Below are positions 30,198 to 40,821 of a stretch of DNA of 64,000 nt, in pieces. The notes beneath the pieces were generated by a model, which did not search any database, was not told the DNA's origin, and was given only the letters and a program-made list of their open reading frames with translations. Each line of letters opens with the position of its first letter. The first letter of the stretch is position 1. The translations under genes and the position numbers were made by a program. The DNA comes from Streptomyces violens (lineage in GTDB: Bacteria > Actinomycetota > Actinomycetes > Streptomycetales > Streptomycetaceae): the NCBI RefSeq assembly GCF_000717745.1, contig NZ_JOBH01000018.1, positions 1 through 64,000 on the forward strand, read 5' to 3'.

Positions 30198-30815
30198 ATG
30201 CACCGCCCGTCCCGCCGCACACGCATAACCCGTCCCCGTTCCACGCGCCGCAGATGGCCCCTGATCGCGGCCGTCGCCGCCGTCCTCACCGGCTTCCCCG
30301 CCGCGACGGCGACGGCCGCCCCCGACACGGCGCTCGCGAGCAAGAAGCTGAACATCACCATGCAGGCCCAGCAGTACAGCAACTGGTGCTGGGCGGCCTC
30401 CGGGAACACCATCGCCACCTGGTTCGGCCGCAACTACAGCCAGAACCAGTTCTGCAACGCCTCCTTCGGGCGCCAGCAGGGCACCGCCTGCCCCAACAGC
30501 CAGGCCACGCTCGGCGATGTGCAGAACGGCCTGGACTGGGCCGGCATCAGCCCCGGCAACTACGTCAGCGGCTACCTCAACTACAGCACCGTGCAGAGCG
30601 AGATCAACGCCAACAGGCCCGTGGAGACCCGCATCCAGTGGTCCTCCGGGGGCGGCCACATGCACGTCCTGTACGGCTTCGACACCGCGAACAACTGGGT
30701 GTACTGGGGCGACCCCTGGCCCGACAACAACCGCTACAACTGGGGCGATTACCGCTACTACGTCAACGGCAGCGAGTTCTCCTGGACGCACTCCCTCTAC
30801 CGGATCGGAGCCTGA
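30198..30815 (+). CDS. Secreted papain-like cysteine protease (AvrRpt2/C70-like)
   Basis: This 205-residue protein has a basic N-terminus and hydrophobic signal segment (about 20-40, AATATAA cleavage region). The papain-like core reads QQYSNWCWAAS, giving oxyanion Gln58 and catalytic Cys64. GGGHMHVLYGFD gives His154, and YWGDPWP gives Asp172 as third member. The C-W-A-A-S motif is characteristic of the AvrRpt2-like clan in bacteria. Additional cysteines at 86 and 98 may form a disulfide outside the cell. A membrane-anchored protein gene follows four bases later, so the two are coupled. The substrate is unknown; roles in proteolysis of a neighbouring surface protein or in competition are possible. 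Confidence 0.85.
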   Translation: MHRPSRRTRITRPRSTRRRWPLIAAVAAVLTGFPAATATAAPDTALASKKLNITMQAQQYSNWCWAASGNTIATWFGRNYSQNQFCNASFGRQQGTACPNSQATLGDVQNGLDWAGISPGNYVSGYLNYSTVQSEINANRPVETRIQWSSGGGHMHVLYGFDTANNWVYWGDPWPDNNRYNWGDYRYYVNGSEFSWTHSLYRIGA

Positions 30816-30819
30816 GGCG

Positions 30820-31659
30820 ATGACGTACCGGAACGTGAAGCGGGGCGCCGCCACCGCGGTGCTGGCCACCGCCCTCGTCGCCCTGGCCCCGCAGACCGCG
30901 CAGGCCGCCGATACTCCCGCACCACCCAAGGCGCCGTCCGTGGCGAGCGTGGCCGCGGCGCACGAAGCGGCGAGTGCCCCCGGCACCCTGAAGACCCTCG
31001 CCCGCTTCTTCGCCCGCGACGGCAAGGTGAGCGTCAAGGCCGCGGCGCCGCGCATCGAGGGCGCCACCGTGCCGGTCTACGCGCTCTCGGCGGACTTCGT
31101 GCGCGGCCGCTCCGGCGCCCCGGTCGCGAAGCTCGACTTCCTGGCCAGCAAGGCGGTCTCGGCCGACGGCCAGGAGGCGTCGGTGTGGACCGTACGGACG
31201 GCGGGCGCGGACGCCTGGCGGGTGGTGAACATCGCCACCGGCGCCGACGAGACGGCGTACGCGGCCAAGGCCCGGGCCAAGGGCGGCACGCTCTTCCGCG
31301 AGCCGCAGATCGACGCCTGGTACGTCCAGCGCGGCGACCGCGTGCTGCCGCTGGACGCGGACGCGAAGCGGGCGGTCGGCGCGTCCGGGACCACGGTCGC
31401 CGCGTACCAGAAGCGGGTCCACGCGGCGTACGGGGACAAGCTGCCCGGCTCGGCGTACGACCGGCGGGGCGAGGCGGGCGGCTACGAGGAGCCTGCGGCG
31501 TCCGGGTCCGCCGTACGGAAGGACGCACCGGAGCCGGTCGCGGCCGCCGCGGCCGCGGACGACAGCGGCCCGCTGGTCGCCGTGCTGACCGCGCTCGGCA
31601 CCCTCGCCGCGCTGGCACTCGGCGGCACGGTCATGGGGCGCAAGCTGCGGCGGCGCTGA
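30820..31659 (+). CDS. Membrane-anchored extracellular protein, partner of the papain-like protease
   Basis: This 279-residue protein has a signal peptide (about 1-30, ending AQAA). An extracellular region of about 210 residues has no domain I recognise, and a C-terminal membrane helix (about 250-272) is followed by the basic stop GRKLRRR. It is thus a type I membrane protein facing outward. It starts four bases after the protease stop, so it is translationally linked. Possible roles are docking site, inhibitor or substrate of the protease. No catalytic motif is visible. The linker before the helix is Ala/Glu-rich. Confidence 0.7.
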   Translation: MTYRNVKRGAATAVLATALVALAPQTAQAADTPAPPKAPSVASVAAAHEAASAPGTLKTLARFFARDGKVSVKAAAPRIEGATVPVYALSADFVRGRSGAPVAKLDFLASKAVSADGQEASVWTVRTAGADAWRVVNIATGADETAYAAKARAKGGTLFREPQIDAWYVQRGDRVLPLDADAKRAVGASGTTVAAYQKRVHAAYGDKLPGSAYDRRGEAGGYEEPAASGSAVRKDAPEPVAAAAAADDSGPLVAVLTALGTLAALALGGTVMGRKLRRR

Positions 31660-31691
31660 GGCGAGGCTGCGTCCCCCCACCCCCTTACCCT

Positions 31692-31751
31692 CCCCCGCCC
31701 CCACGCTCTCCTCCCCCCTTAAGGGGGGAGAGCGGGGGGTGGGGGCGGGGG
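31692..31751. terminator. Long G-run/C-run hairpin terminator
   Basis: C-rich arm 31692-31718 pairs with G-rich arm 31723-31751 around a TTAA centre. The inner stem is six consecutive C-G pairs, and the outer part pairs CCCCCGCCCCCACGCTCTC with its near-complement. It separates the protease unit from the uvrC promoter and is unusually long and GC-pure. Confidence 0.8.
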
Positions 31752-31802
31752 CCGAGAGCTCGGGCCAACGCTTGCGGGCCGGCAGCGCGGACCGGCGCCG
31801 GC

Positions 31803-31825
31803 TTGTCAGTGGTCACCAGTAGGGT
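31803..31825 (+). promoter_or_regulatory. RecA-NDp/PafBC-type DNA-damage promoter of uvrC-rapZ-yvcK-whiA
   Basis: TTGTCAGTG, eight bases (GTCACCAG), TAGGGT. The -10 hexamer ends seven bases before the uvrC ATG, again implying a leaderless message. Confidence 0.85.
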
Positions 31826-31832
31826 GGCGGAC

Positions 31833-33902
31833 ATGGCAGACCCCAGCAGCTATCGACCCAAGCCGGGACAGATCCCCGACTCGCCGGGGGTCTATAAGTT
31901 CCGTGATGAGCACCGGCGGGTGATCTACGTAGGCAAGGCCAAGAGCCTGCGCCAGCGCCTGTCGAGCTACTTCCAGGACCTGGCGAATCTCCACCCGCGT
32001 ACGCGCACGATGGTCACCACGGCCGCGTCCGTCGAGTGGACCGTCGTCTCCACCGAGGTCGAGGCGCTCCAGCTGGAGTACACCTGGATCAAGGAGTTCG
32101 ACCCGCGGTTCAACGTCAAGTACCGCGACGACAAGAGCTATCCGTACCTCGCCGTCACGCTCAACGAGGAGTTCCCGCGGGTCCAGGTGATGCGCGGCGC
32201 CAAGAAGAAGGGCGTGCGGTACTTCGGTCCGTACGGCCATGCCTGGGCGATCCGCGAGACCGTCGACCTGATGCTGCGGGTCTTCCCCGTACGGACCTGC
32301 TCCGCGGGCGTCTTCAAGCGCTCGGCGCAGATCGGCCGCCCCTGCCTCCTCGGGTACATCGGCAAGTGCTCGGCCCCCTGCGTCGGCCGTGTCTCCGCCG
32401 AGGAGCACCGCGAACTGGCCGAGGAGTTCTGCGACTTCATGGCCGGCCGCACGGGCGCGTACATCCGCCGCCTGGAGCGGCTGATGGCGGAGGCCGCCGA
32501 GGAGATGGAGTACGAGCGCGCGGCCCGGCTGCGGGACGACATAGAGGCGCTGAAGCGGGCCATGGAGAAGAGCGCCGTGGTGCTCGCCGACGCCACCGAC
32601 GCCGACCTCATCGCGCTCGCCGAGGACGAGCTGGAGGCCGCCGTCCAGATCTTCCACGTCCGGGGCGGACGGATCCGCGGCCAGCGCGGCTGGGTCACCG
32701 ACAAGGTCGAGAACGTCGACACCGCGGCCCTCGTGGAGCACGCCCTGCAGCAGCTGTACGGCGAGGAGCGCGGCGACGCCGTGCCCAAGGAGGTCCTGGT
32801 ACCGGCGCTGCCCGACCCCGTCGAGCCGGTCCAGCAGTGGCTGACCGAGCGCCGTGGGTCGAACGTCTCGCTGCGCATCCCGCAGCGCGGCGACAAGAAG
32901 GACCTGATGGCCACGGTCCAGCGCAACGCCCAGCAGGCGCTGGCCCTGCACAAGACCAAGCGCGCCTCGGACCTGACCACCCGCTCCCGGGCGCTGGAGG
33001 AGATCGCCGAGGCGCTGGAGCTGGACTCGGTGCCGCTGCGCATCGAGTGCTTCGACATCTCCCACCTCCAGGGCGACGACGTGGTGGCGTCGATGGTCGT
33101 CTTCGAGGACGGGCTGGCGAGGAAGAGCGAGTACAGACGGTTCCAGATCAGATCGTTCGAGGGCCAGGACGACGTCCGGTCCATGCACGAGGTGATCTCC
33201 CGCCGCTTCAAGCGGTATCTGCAGGAGAAGCAGAAGACCGGCGAGTGGGAGGAGGAGACCGGGGCGGACGCCGCCGACCTGGTCTCCGGGGCCGTGCCGG
33301 GCCCTGCGGACCTCTCCGGGGCCGGGCCGGGCCCCAAGGACGAGGAGGGCCGCCCGAAGCGCTTCGCGTACCCGCCGCAGCTGGTCGTCGTGGACGGCGG
33401 CCGGCCGCAGGTCGCCGCGGCCCAGCGGGCCCTGGAGGAGCTGGGCATCGACGACGTCGCGGTCTGCGGGCTGGCCAAGCGCCTGGAGGAGGTCTGGGTG
33501 CCCGGCGAGGAGGACCCGGTCGTGCTGCCCCGGACGAGCGAGGGCCTGTACATCCTCCAGCGCGTCCGTGACGAGGCGCACCGCTTCGCCATCGCCTACC
33601 AGCGCAACAAGCGGGGCAAGCGGCTCACAGCGAGCCCTCTGGACAGCGTGCCGGGCCTCGGCGAGAGTCGCCGCCAGGCCCTCCTGAAGCACTTCGGTTC
33701 CCTGAAGAAACTCAAAGGAGCCACGATCGAAGAGATCTGCGAGGTGCCCGGCGTCGGCCGCAAGACCGCCGAGACCGTCGCGGCGACCCTGGCCCAGGCC
33801 GCTCCGGCCGCCCCGGCGGTGAACACCGCCACCGGAGAGATCATTGAAGATGAGGAGGCACCGCAGGCCGCGTTGCCTTCAGAACAGGGACAGGAACGAT
33901 GA
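31833..33902 (+). CDS. uvrC: Excinuclease ABC subunit UvrC
   Basis: This 689-residue nuclease makes both incisions in nucleotide-excision repair. The N-terminal GIY-YIG domain (residues about 13-95: PGVYKF ... [14 protein letters not shown]) cuts 3' of the lesion. The UVR domain near 205-240 contacts UvrB. The central RNase H-like domain (about 380-540, with FDISHLQG and VVVDGG) cuts 5'. The C-terminal tandem helix-hairpin-helix ([13 protein letters not shown] and [12 protein letters not shown], about 605-650) binds DNA. Its stop overlaps the rapZ start by four bases. A Glu/Asp- and Gly/Pro-rich insertion at about 470-510 separates two halves of the nuclease region, as in other streptomycetes. 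Confidence 0.97.
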   Translation: MADPSSYRPKPGQIPDSPGVYKFRDEHRRVIYVGKAKSLRQRLSSYFQDLANLHPRTRTMVTTAASVEWTVVSTEVEALQLEYTWIKEFDPRFNVKYRDDKSYPYLAVTLNEEFPRVQVMRGAKKKGVRYFGPYGHAWAIRETVDLMLRVFPVRTCSAGVFKRSAQIGRPCLLGYIGKCSAPCVGRVSAEEHRELAEEFCDFMAGRTGAYIRRLERLMAEAAEEMEYERAARLRDDIEALKRAMEKSAVVLADATDADLIALAEDELEAAVQIFHVRGGRIRGQRGWVTDKVENVDTAALVEHALQQLYGEERGDAVPKEVLVPALPDPVEPVQQWLTERRGSNVSLRIPQRGDKKDLMATVQRNAQQALALHKTKRASDLTTRSRALEEIAEALELDSVPLRIECFDISHLQGDDVVASMVVFEDGLARKSEYRRFQIRSFEGQDDVRSMHEVISRRFKRYLQEKQKTGEWEEETGADAADLVSGAVPGPADLSGAGPGPKDEEGRPKRFAYPPQLVVVDGGRPQVAAAQRALEELGIDDVAVCGLAKRLEEVWVPGEEDPVVLPRTSEGLYILQRVRDEAHRFAIAYQRNKRGKRLTASPLDSVPGLGESRRQALLKHFGSLKKLKGATIEEICEVPGVGRKTAETVAATLAQAAPAAPAVNTATGEIIEDEEAPQAALPSEQGQER

Positions 33903-34849
33903 GCGACAGCAGCCCCGAGCAGCAGACCGGTAGAGAAGACGCGCAGGCGAGTGCGGCGCCGATCCGCGACGACCAGGACCGCAGCCCCGCGATCCCCGAG
34001 CTGGTGATCATCTCCGGGATGTCGGGCGCGGGGCGGAGCACGGCCGCGAAGTGTCTGGAGGACCTCGGCTGGTTCGTGGTCGACAACATCCCGCCCGAGC
34101 TCATCCCCCCGATGGTCGACCTCGGCGCCCGCTCCCAGGGCAACGTCGCCCGGATCGCGGTGGTCGTCGACGTCCGTGGCCGGCGCTTCTTCGACAATCT
34201 CAAGGAGTCCCTGGCCGCGCTGGACGCCGCGCAGGTCAAGCGCCGGATCGTCTTCCTGGAGTCCTCCGACGAGGCGCTGGTCCGCCGCTTCGAGTCGGTC
34301 CGCCGCCCGCATCCGCTGCAGGGCGACGGCCGCATCGTCGACGGCATCGCCGCCGAGCGCGACCTGCTGCGCGAGCTGCGCGGCGACGCCGACCTGGTGA
34401 TCGACACCTCCAGCCTGAACGTCCACGAGCTGCGCGCCAAGATGGACGCCCAGTTCGCCGGCGAGGAGGTCCCGGAGCTGCGCGCGACGGTGATGTCCTT
34501 CGGCTTCAAGTACGGCCTGCCGGTCGACGCCGACCTCGTGGTGGACTGCCGCTTCATTCCGAACCCGCACTGGGTCCCGGAGCTGCGGCCGTACACGGGC
34601 CTGAACGAAGAGGTGTCGAACTACGTCTTCAGCCAGCCTGGGTCCAAGGAGTTCCTGGACGGCTACGCCGAGCTGCTGCGCATCGTCGCCGAGGGGTACC
34701 GCCGCGAGGGCAAGCGGTACGTCACGATCGCCGTCGGCTGTACGGGTGGCAAGCACCGCAGCGTCGCCATGTCGGAGAAGCTCGCCCGCCGCCTGGTCTC
34801 CGAAGGAGTCGAGACGGTCGTCGTCCACCGGGACATGGGGCGCGAGTGA
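33899..34849 (+). CDS. rapZ: RapZ family protein (RNase adapter-like P-loop protein)
   Basis: This 316-residue protein has the YvcJ/RapZ fold. Residues 1-30 are a charged extension, the P-loop reads GMSGAGRST at 40-48, and [15 protein letters not shown] is near 58-72. The C-terminal conserved region runs from FGFKYGLP near 200 to [17 protein letters not shown] near 280. In E. coli RapZ guides RNase E to a small RNA that controls glucosamine-6-phosphate synthase. In Gram-positives the partner genes yvcK and whiA are conserved, as here. The Walker A lysine is replaced by arginine. It overlaps both uvrC and yvcK by four bases, so translation of the four genes is coupled. Confidence 0.92.
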   Translation: MSDSSPEQQTGREDAQASAAPIRDDQDRSPAIPELVIISGMSGAGRSTAAKCLEDLGWFVVDNIPPELIPPMVDLGARSQGNVARIAVVVDVRGRRFFDNLKESLAALDAAQVKRRIVFLESSDEALVRRFESVRRPHPLQGDGRIVDGIAAERDLLRELRGDADLVIDTSSLNVHELRAKMDAQFAGEEVPELRATVMSFGFKYGLPVDADLVVDCRFIPNPHWVPELRPYTGLNEEVSNYVFSQPGSKEFLDGYAELLRIVAEGYRREGKRYVTIAVGCTGGKHRSVAMSEKLARRLVSEGVETVVVHRDMGRE

Positions 34850-35901
34850 CCAGCCGCACGCCCCGGATGCGCCGCGTACGCCGGCTCGTGCGGGGCAGCA
34901 CGCAGGGCGCCACCCCGAAGGTCGTCGCCCTCGGCGGCGGCATGGGGCTTTCCGCCTCGCTCGCCGCGCTGCGCCGCATCACGCGCGATCTGACCGCCGT
35001 GGTCACCGTCGCCGACGACGGCGGCTCCAGCGGCCGGCTCCGCGACGAGCTGGGCGTGCTGCCGCCGGGCGATCTGCGCAAGGCCCTGGCGGCGCTCTGC
35101 GGCGACGACGACTGGGGCCAGACCTGGGCCCGGGTCATCCAGCACCGCTTCATCAGCGGCGGCGAGCTGCACGACCACGCTGTGGGAAATCTCCTGATCG
35201 TCGCCCTGTGGGAGCAGCTCGGCGATCACGTGCAGGCGCTGGACCTGGTCGGCAAGCTGCTGGGCGCGCACGGCCGGGTGCTCCCGATGTCCGCCGTGCC
35301 GCTGGAGCTCCAGGCCCTGGTCAGGGGCCACGACGAGGACCACCCGGACGAGATCTCCACCGTCCGCGGCCAGGCCACGGTCGCGCTCACCCGCGGCGAG
35401 GTGCAGTCCGTGCACGTCGTCCCGGAGGAGCCGCCCGCCGTCCCGGAGGCCGTCGAGGCGGTCCGGGACGCCGACTGGGTGGTGCTCGGCCCCGGGTCCT
35501 GGTTCTCCTCCGTGATCCCGCATCTTCTGGTGCCACAGCTGCGCGAGGCGCTGGAGGAGACCAAGGCCCGTAAGGTTCTCTCGTTGAACCTCGCACCCCA
35601 GCCGGGGGAGACGGACGGGTTTTCCCCGCAGCGTCATTTGGAGGTTTTGGCCCGACACGCCCCTAAACTCGCCTTCGACGTGGTGCTGGCCGATCAGGAC
35701 GCCGTGCCCGACCGGGAGTCTCTGACCGGAGCGGCCAAGGAGCTGTTCGGCAGCGCGGTCGAGCTGGCGGCCGTGGCCGCGCAAAGCAGCGCTCACCAGG
35801 GCAAACCTGGGGGCGGTTCCGCTCGGCACGACCCGGAGCTGCTGGCCGCCGCGTACGACCGTATTTTTCGGATGCATGGAAGGATCGGCCCATGGCGATG
35901 A
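34846..35901 (+). CDS. yvcK: YvcK family gluconeogenesis factor-like protein
   Basis: This 351-residue CofD-like Rossmann protein has [15 protein letters not shown] near 25-40, [13 protein letters not shown] near 50-63, [10 protein letters not shown] near 70-80, and [21 protein letters not shown] near 105-125. YvcK proteins bind UDP-sugars and influence cell-wall synthesis and carbon flux. The start is GTG 34846, sharing four bases with the rapZ stop. The whiA gene begins ten bases before its end. The N-terminal 20 residues are Arg-rich. This rapZ-yvcK-whiA order is conserved in Gram-positive bacteria. Confidence 0.93.
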   Translation: MTSRTPRMRRVRRLVRGSTQGATPKVVALGGGMGLSASLAALRRITRDLTAVVTVADDGGSSGRLRDELGVLPPGDLRKALAALCGDDDWGQTWARVIQHRFISGGELHDHAVGNLLIVALWEQLGDHVQALDLVGKLLGAHGRVLPMSAVPLELQALVRGHDEDHPDEISTVRGQATVALTRGEVQSVHVVPEEPPAVPEAVEAVRDADWVVLGPGSWFSSVIPHLLVPQLREALEETKARKVLSLNLAPQPGETDGFSPQRHLEVLARHAPKLAFDVVLADQDAVPDRESLTGAAKELFGSAVELAAVAAQSSAHQGKPGGGSARHDPELLAAAYDRIFRMHGRIGPWR

Positions 35902-36881
35902 CGGCAGCGGTGAAGGATGAAATCTCCCGGCTCCCCGTCACCCGGACCTGCTGCCGGAAGTCGGAGGTCTCGTCGATCCTGCGGTTCGCCGGCGGGTTGC
36001 ACCTGGTCAGCGGGCGCATCGTGATCGAGGCGGAGCTGGACACGGGTATCGCGGCCCGGCGGCTCCGCAAGGACATCCTGGAGATCTTCGGGCACTCCTC
36101 GGACCTGGTGGTGATGGCGCCCGGCGGGCTGCGGCGCGGCAGCCGGTACGTCGTCCGTGTCGTGGCCGGCGGCGACCAGCTCGCGCGCCAGACCGGCCTC
36201 GTCGACGGCCGCGGCCGCCCCATCCGGGGCCTGCCCCCGCAGGTGGTCTCGGGGGCCACCTGCGACGCGGAGGCCGCCTGGCGCGGCGCGTTCCTCGCGC
36301 ACGGCTCGCTCACCGAGCCCGGCCGCTCCTCCTCCCTGGAGGTGACCTGCCCGGGCCCCGAGGCGGCGCTCGCGCTGGTCGGCGCGGCCCGCCGGCTCGG
36401 CATCGCGGCCAAGGCCCGCGAGGTGCGCGGCGTGGACCGGGTGGTGGTCCGTGACGGTGACGCGATCGGCGCGCTGTTGACCCGGCTGGGCGCCCATGAG
36501 TCGGTGCTCGCCTGGGAGGAGCGCAGAATGCGCCGCGAGGTGCGGGCCACGGCCAACCGCCTCGCGAACTTCGACGACGCCAACCTCCGCCGCTCGGCGC
36601 GGGCCGCGGTCGCCGCGGGCGCCCGTGTGCAGCGCGCGCTGGAGATCCTCGGCGAGGAGGTGCCGGAGCACCTCGCGGCGGCCGGCCGGCTGCGTATGGA
36701 GCACAAGCAGGCGTCCCTGGAGGAGCTCGGCGCGCTCGCCGACCCGCCGCTGACCAAGGACGCGGTCGCCGGCCGCATCCGCCGCCTCCTCGCGATGGCC
36801 GACAAGCGCGCACAGGACCTCGGCATTCCGGGTACGGAATCCAACCTCGCCGACGACCTCGCGGAGGGCATGGTCGGCTGA
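35892..36881 (+). CDS. whiA: Sporulation transcription factor WhiA
   Basis: This 329-residue WhiA has a degenerate LAGLIDADG homing-endonuclease-like N-terminal domain (about 1-220) and a C-terminal helix-turn-helix (about 235-320; [25 protein letters not shown]). In Streptomyces WhiA works with WhiB to start sporulation septation and to switch off hyphal growth. It begins inside the end of yvcK. Because it lies fourth in a transcript started by a damage-type promoter, part of its expression may follow DNA damage. Streptomyces whiA also has its own developmental promoters, which I cannot place here with confidence. Confidence 0.96.
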   Translation: MAMTAAVKDEISRLPVTRTCCRKSEVSSILRFAGGLHLVSGRIVIEAELDTGIAARRLRKDILEIFGHSSDLVVMAPGGLRRGSRYVVRVVAGGDQLARQTGLVDGRGRPIRGLPPQVVSGATCDAEAAWRGAFLAHGSLTEPGRSSSLEVTCPGPEAALALVGAARRLGIAAKAREVRGVDRVVVRDGDAIGALLTRLGAHESVLAWEERRMRREVRATANRLANFDDANLRRSARAAVAAGARVQRALEILGEEVPEHLAAAGRLRMEHKQASLEELGALADPPLTKDAVAGRIRRLLAMADKRAQDLGIPGTESNLADDLAEGMVG

Positions 36882-36896
36882 ACCGGATCGCTACTT

Positions 36897-36951
36897 GTCA
36901 GTACGCGCCCCCGGCACCCGCACTGGGTGCCGGGGGCGCGTGCGTACTGAC
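36897..36951 (+). terminator. Strong terminator after whiA
   Basis: A long hairpin: GTCAGTACGC with GTACTGAC at the base and GCCCCCGGCACCC with GGGTGCCGGGGGC at the top, around a five-base loop. It lies 16 bases after the whiA stop. Confidence 0.88.
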
Positions 36952-37053
36952 GGGGGGCGCGTTGCGCAAGGGCGTCAGAGGGGCTCAAGGGCGCTCACTT
37001 GAGCAGATGGAGAGCCCCATGTCAATGTCACGTACGTCTCGTACAGGGGGTAG

Positions 37054-38133
<1,080 letters not shown>

Positions 38134-38173
38134 ATAATCTCTGCCTGACGCAGCACTAGGCACCGAGATGTGA

Positions 38174-38219
38174 GGACGGGGCTCGTAGGACGCGACGACG
38201 CGTCGTACGGGCCCCGTCC
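38174..38219 (+). terminator. Intercistronic hairpin between gap and pgk
   Basis: GGACGGGGCTCGTA pairs with TACGGGCCCCGTCC except for one mismatch. An inner GACGCG/CGCGTC stem extends the structure. No U-run follows, so it may be a partial terminator or a stabilising element giving more gap than pgk message. Confidence 0.65.
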
Positions 38220-38247
38220 CATGACTGACGTTGTGAACGGAGTCACC

Positions 38248-39450
38248 ATGAAGACGATCGACGACCTTCAGGTAGCGGGTAAGCGGGTCTTCGTCCGCGC
38301 CGACCTGAACGTGCCGCTCGACGGCACCACCATCACCGACGACGGCCGTATCCGCGCCGTGCAGCCGACCATCGCCAAGCTCGCCGCCGCGGGCGCCCGC
38401 GTGGTCGTCGCCTCGCACCTGGGCCGCCCCAAGGGCGCCCCGGACCCGGCCTTCTCGCTGGCCCCCGCGGCGCAGCGACTGGGTGAACTGCTCGGCCAGG
38501 ACGTCGCGTTCGCCACCGACACGGTCGGCGAGTCCGCGCAGGCGACCGTGGCGGGCCTCGCCGACGGCCAGGTGGCCGTCCTGGAGAACCTCCGCTTCAA
38601 CGCGGGCGAGACCAGCAAGGACGACGCCGAGCGCGGCGCGTTCGCCGACCAGCTGGCGCAGCTGGCGGACCTGTACGTCGGCGACGGCTTCGGCGCCGTG
38701 CACCGCAAGCACGCCTCGGTGTACGACCTGCCGGCCCGGCTGCCGCACGCCGCCGGCGACCTGATCGCCGCCGAGGTCACGGTCCTGAAGAAGCTCACCG
38801 AGGACGTCAAGCGCCCGTACGCGGTCGTGCTCGGCGGCGCCAAGGTCTCCGACAAGCTCGGCGTCATCGACCACCTCCTGGAGAAGGCCGACCGCATCCT
38901 GATCGGCGGCGGCATGGCGTACACCTTCCTCAAGGCCAAGGGCCACGAGGTCGGCAAGTCGCTGCTGCAGGAGGACCAGATCCCGGCGGTCCTGGAGTAC
39001 CTGGCGCGCGCCGAGCAGAAGGGCGTGGAGTTCGTCCTGCCCGTCGACGTCATGGTCTCGGCCGACTTCCCGGACCTGAAGACCAAGGCCCCGGCGAACC
39101 CCGGTACGGTCGCTGCGGACGCCATCCCGGCCGATCAGGAGGGCCTGGACATCGGTCCGAAGACCCGGGAGCTGTACGCCGCCAAGCTCAAGGACGCGGC
39201 CACCATCTTCTGGAACGGCCCGATGGGTGTCTTCGAGCACCCGGACTACGCGAACGGCACCAAGGCCGTCGCGCAGGGGCTGCTCGACTCGGAAGCCTTC
39301 ACCGTCGTCGGCGGCGGGGACTCGGCCGCTGCCGTACGCCTGCTCGGTTTCGACGAGAATGCTTTCGGCCACATCTCGACCGGTGGCGGCGCCAGCCTCG
39401 AATACCTCGAAGGCAAGACGCTCCCCGGCCTCGCCGCTCTGGAGGACTGA
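38248..39450 (+). CDS. pgk: Phosphoglycerate kinase
   Basis: This 400-residue monomeric kinase transfers phosphate from 1,3-bisphosphoglycerate to ADP. The substrate motif VFVRADLNVPLD is near residues 15-26, HLGRPKG near 58-64, LENLRF near 112, and the C-terminal nucleotide loop GGGDSAAAV near 350. The start is the ATG at 38248; earlier in-frame codons precede the intercistronic hairpin and show no similarity. tpiA begins six bases after the stop, so the two are cotranscribed. Confidence 0.97.
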   Translation: MKTIDDLQVAGKRVFVRADLNVPLDGTTITDDGRIRAVQPTIAKLAAAGARVVVASHLGRPKGAPDPAFSLAPAAQRLGELLGQDVAFATDTVGESAQATVAGLADGQVAVLENLRFNAGETSKDDAERGAFADQLAQLADLYVGDGFGAVHRKHASVYDLPARLPHAAGDLIAAEVTVLKKLTEDVKRPYAVVLGGAKVSDKLGVIDHLLEKADRILIGGGMAYTFLKAKGHEVGKSLLQEDQIPAVLEYLARAEQKGVEFVLPVDVMVSADFPDLKTKAPANPGTVAADAIPADQEGLDIGPKTRELYAAKLKDAATIFWNGPMGVFEHPDYANGTKAVAQGLLDSEAFTVVGGGDSAAAVRLLGFDENAFGHISTGGGASLEYLEGKTLPGLAALED

Positions 39451-39456
39451 ACAAAC

Positions 39457-40233
39457 GTGAGTAGCCGTACCCCGCTGATGGCGGGCAACTGGAAGATGAA
39501 CCTCAACCACCTCGAGGCCATCGCCCACGTCCAGAAGCTCGCCTTCGCGCTCGCCGACAAGGACTACGAGGCCGTCGAGGTCGCGGTCCTGCCGCCCTTC
39601 ACCGACATCCGCTCGGTGCAGACCCTGGTCGACGGCGACAAGCTGAAGATCAAGTACGGCGCCCAGGACATCTCGGCGCACGACTCCGGTGCCTTCACCG
39701 GTGAGGTCTCCGGCCCGATGCTCGCCAAGCTGAAGTGCGCGTACGTGGCCATCGGCCACAGCGAGCGCCGCCAGTACCACGGCGAGGACGAGGCGGTCTG
39801 CAACGCCAAGGTCAAGGCCGCCTTCAAGCACGGCATCACCCCGATCCTGTGCGTCGGTGAGGGCCTGGACGTCCGCAAGGCGGGCAACCAGGTCGCGCAC
39901 ACCCTCGCCCAGGTCGACGGCGCGCTCCAGGACGTCCCGGCCGAGCAGGCCGAGACCATCGTGATCGCGTACGAGCCGGTGTGGGCCATCGGCACCGGCG
40001 AGGTCGCCACCCCGGAGGACGCGCAGGAGGTCTGCGGTGCGATCCGCCGCCGCCTCGCGGAGCTGTACAGCCAGGACCTCGCCGACAAGGTGCGCATCCA
40101 GTACGGCGGCTCGGTGAAGTCCGGGAACGTCGCGGCGATCATGGCGCAGCCGGACGTCGACGGCGCGCTGATCGGCGGCGCCGCGCTGGACGCCGACGAG
40201 TTCGTCAAGATCGTTCGATTCCGCGACCAGTAG
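39457..40233 (+). CDS. tpiA: Triosephosphate isomerase
   Basis: This 258-residue TIM barrel interconverts dihydroxyacetone phosphate and glyceraldehyde 3-phosphate. The conserved pieces are the N-terminal AGNWKMN (Asn and Lys, about 9-15), GHSERR near 102 (catalytic His), the [10 protein letters not shown] loop near 170-179 (catalytic Glu), and the phosphate-binding GGSVKSGN near 215. It starts at GTG six bases after pgk. A compact hairpin 43 bases after its stop ends the unit. Confidence 0.97.
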   Translation: MSSRTPLMAGNWKMNLNHLEAIAHVQKLAFALADKDYEAVEVAVLPPFTDIRSVQTLVDGDKLKIKYGAQDISAHDSGAFTGEVSGPMLAKLKCAYVAIGHSERRQYHGEDEAVCNAKVKAAFKHGITPILCVGEGLDVRKAGNQVAHTLAQVDGALQDVPAEQAETIVIAYEPVWAIGTGEVATPEDAQEVCGAIRRRLAELYSQDLADKVRIQYGGSVKSGNVAAIMAQPDVDGALIGGAALDADEFVKIVRFRDQ

Positions 40234-40275
40234 CGGTCACGCTGCACTCGGTACGCACCGTGAGCAGCAGCTATG

Positions 40276-40296
40276 ACGACGGGCCCGGCCCGTCGT
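40276..40296 (+). terminator. Terminator hairpin after tpiA
   Basis: ACGACGGGC (40276-40284) and GCCCGTCGT (40288-40296) form a perfect nine-base stem with a three-base loop. Confidence 0.75.
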
Positions 40297-40398
40297 AGGC
40301 TGTCGGGGCCGGGTCCCGGTGTCACACGACGCCGCCCCGGCCCCGCACCGTCAGATCTGCTTGTCTCCGTCCGCCAGTCCTAGAGAGTTGGTCCACCA

Positions 40399-40635
40399 GT
40401 GGTCATGGGATTCTCGATCGCCCTCATCGTCTTCAGCGCGCTGCTGATGATGCTGGTGCTCATGCACAAGGGGAAGGGCGGCGGCCTGTCCGACATGTTC
40501 GGTGGCGGTATGCAGTCCTCGGTCGGCGGTTCCTCCGTCGCCGAGCGGAACCTCGACCGCATCACCATCGTCGTCGGCCTGCTGTGGTTCGCGTGCATCG
40601 TCGTCCTGGGCATCCTGATGAAGCTGGACAGCTGA
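40399..40635 (+). CDS. secG: Preprotein translocase subunit SecG
   Basis: This 78-residue protein has two membrane helices (about residues 3-24 and 52-73) around a Gly/Ser-rich cytosolic loop GKGGGLSDMFGGG. That layout and sequence are diagnostic of SecG, which assists the SecYEG channel. GTG at 40399 or ATG at 40405 may initiate. It follows the glycolytic genes as in other streptomycetes and is separated from tpiA by a hairpin, so probably has its own promoter. Confidence 0.95.
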   Translation: MVMGFSIALIVFSALLMMLVLMHKGKGGGLSDMFGGGMQSSVGGSSVAERNLDRITIVVGLLWFACIVVLGILMKLDS

Positions 40636-40821
40636 CGATGCCGGGTCTGTCACCCAAGAGCTGACACTCTGTCGGGGGCGCGGCTTATCATGAGTGCGGC
40701 GTCCTTCCGTGGCCGGGTAACTCCTGTCACTGGACGCGCGTTGGGCCTTACGTAGACTGGGCGCCCGCAGCGGAGGCTCCCATCGAGGCTTCGCAGCACC
40801 ATGACGCAGGGAGTTACGACC

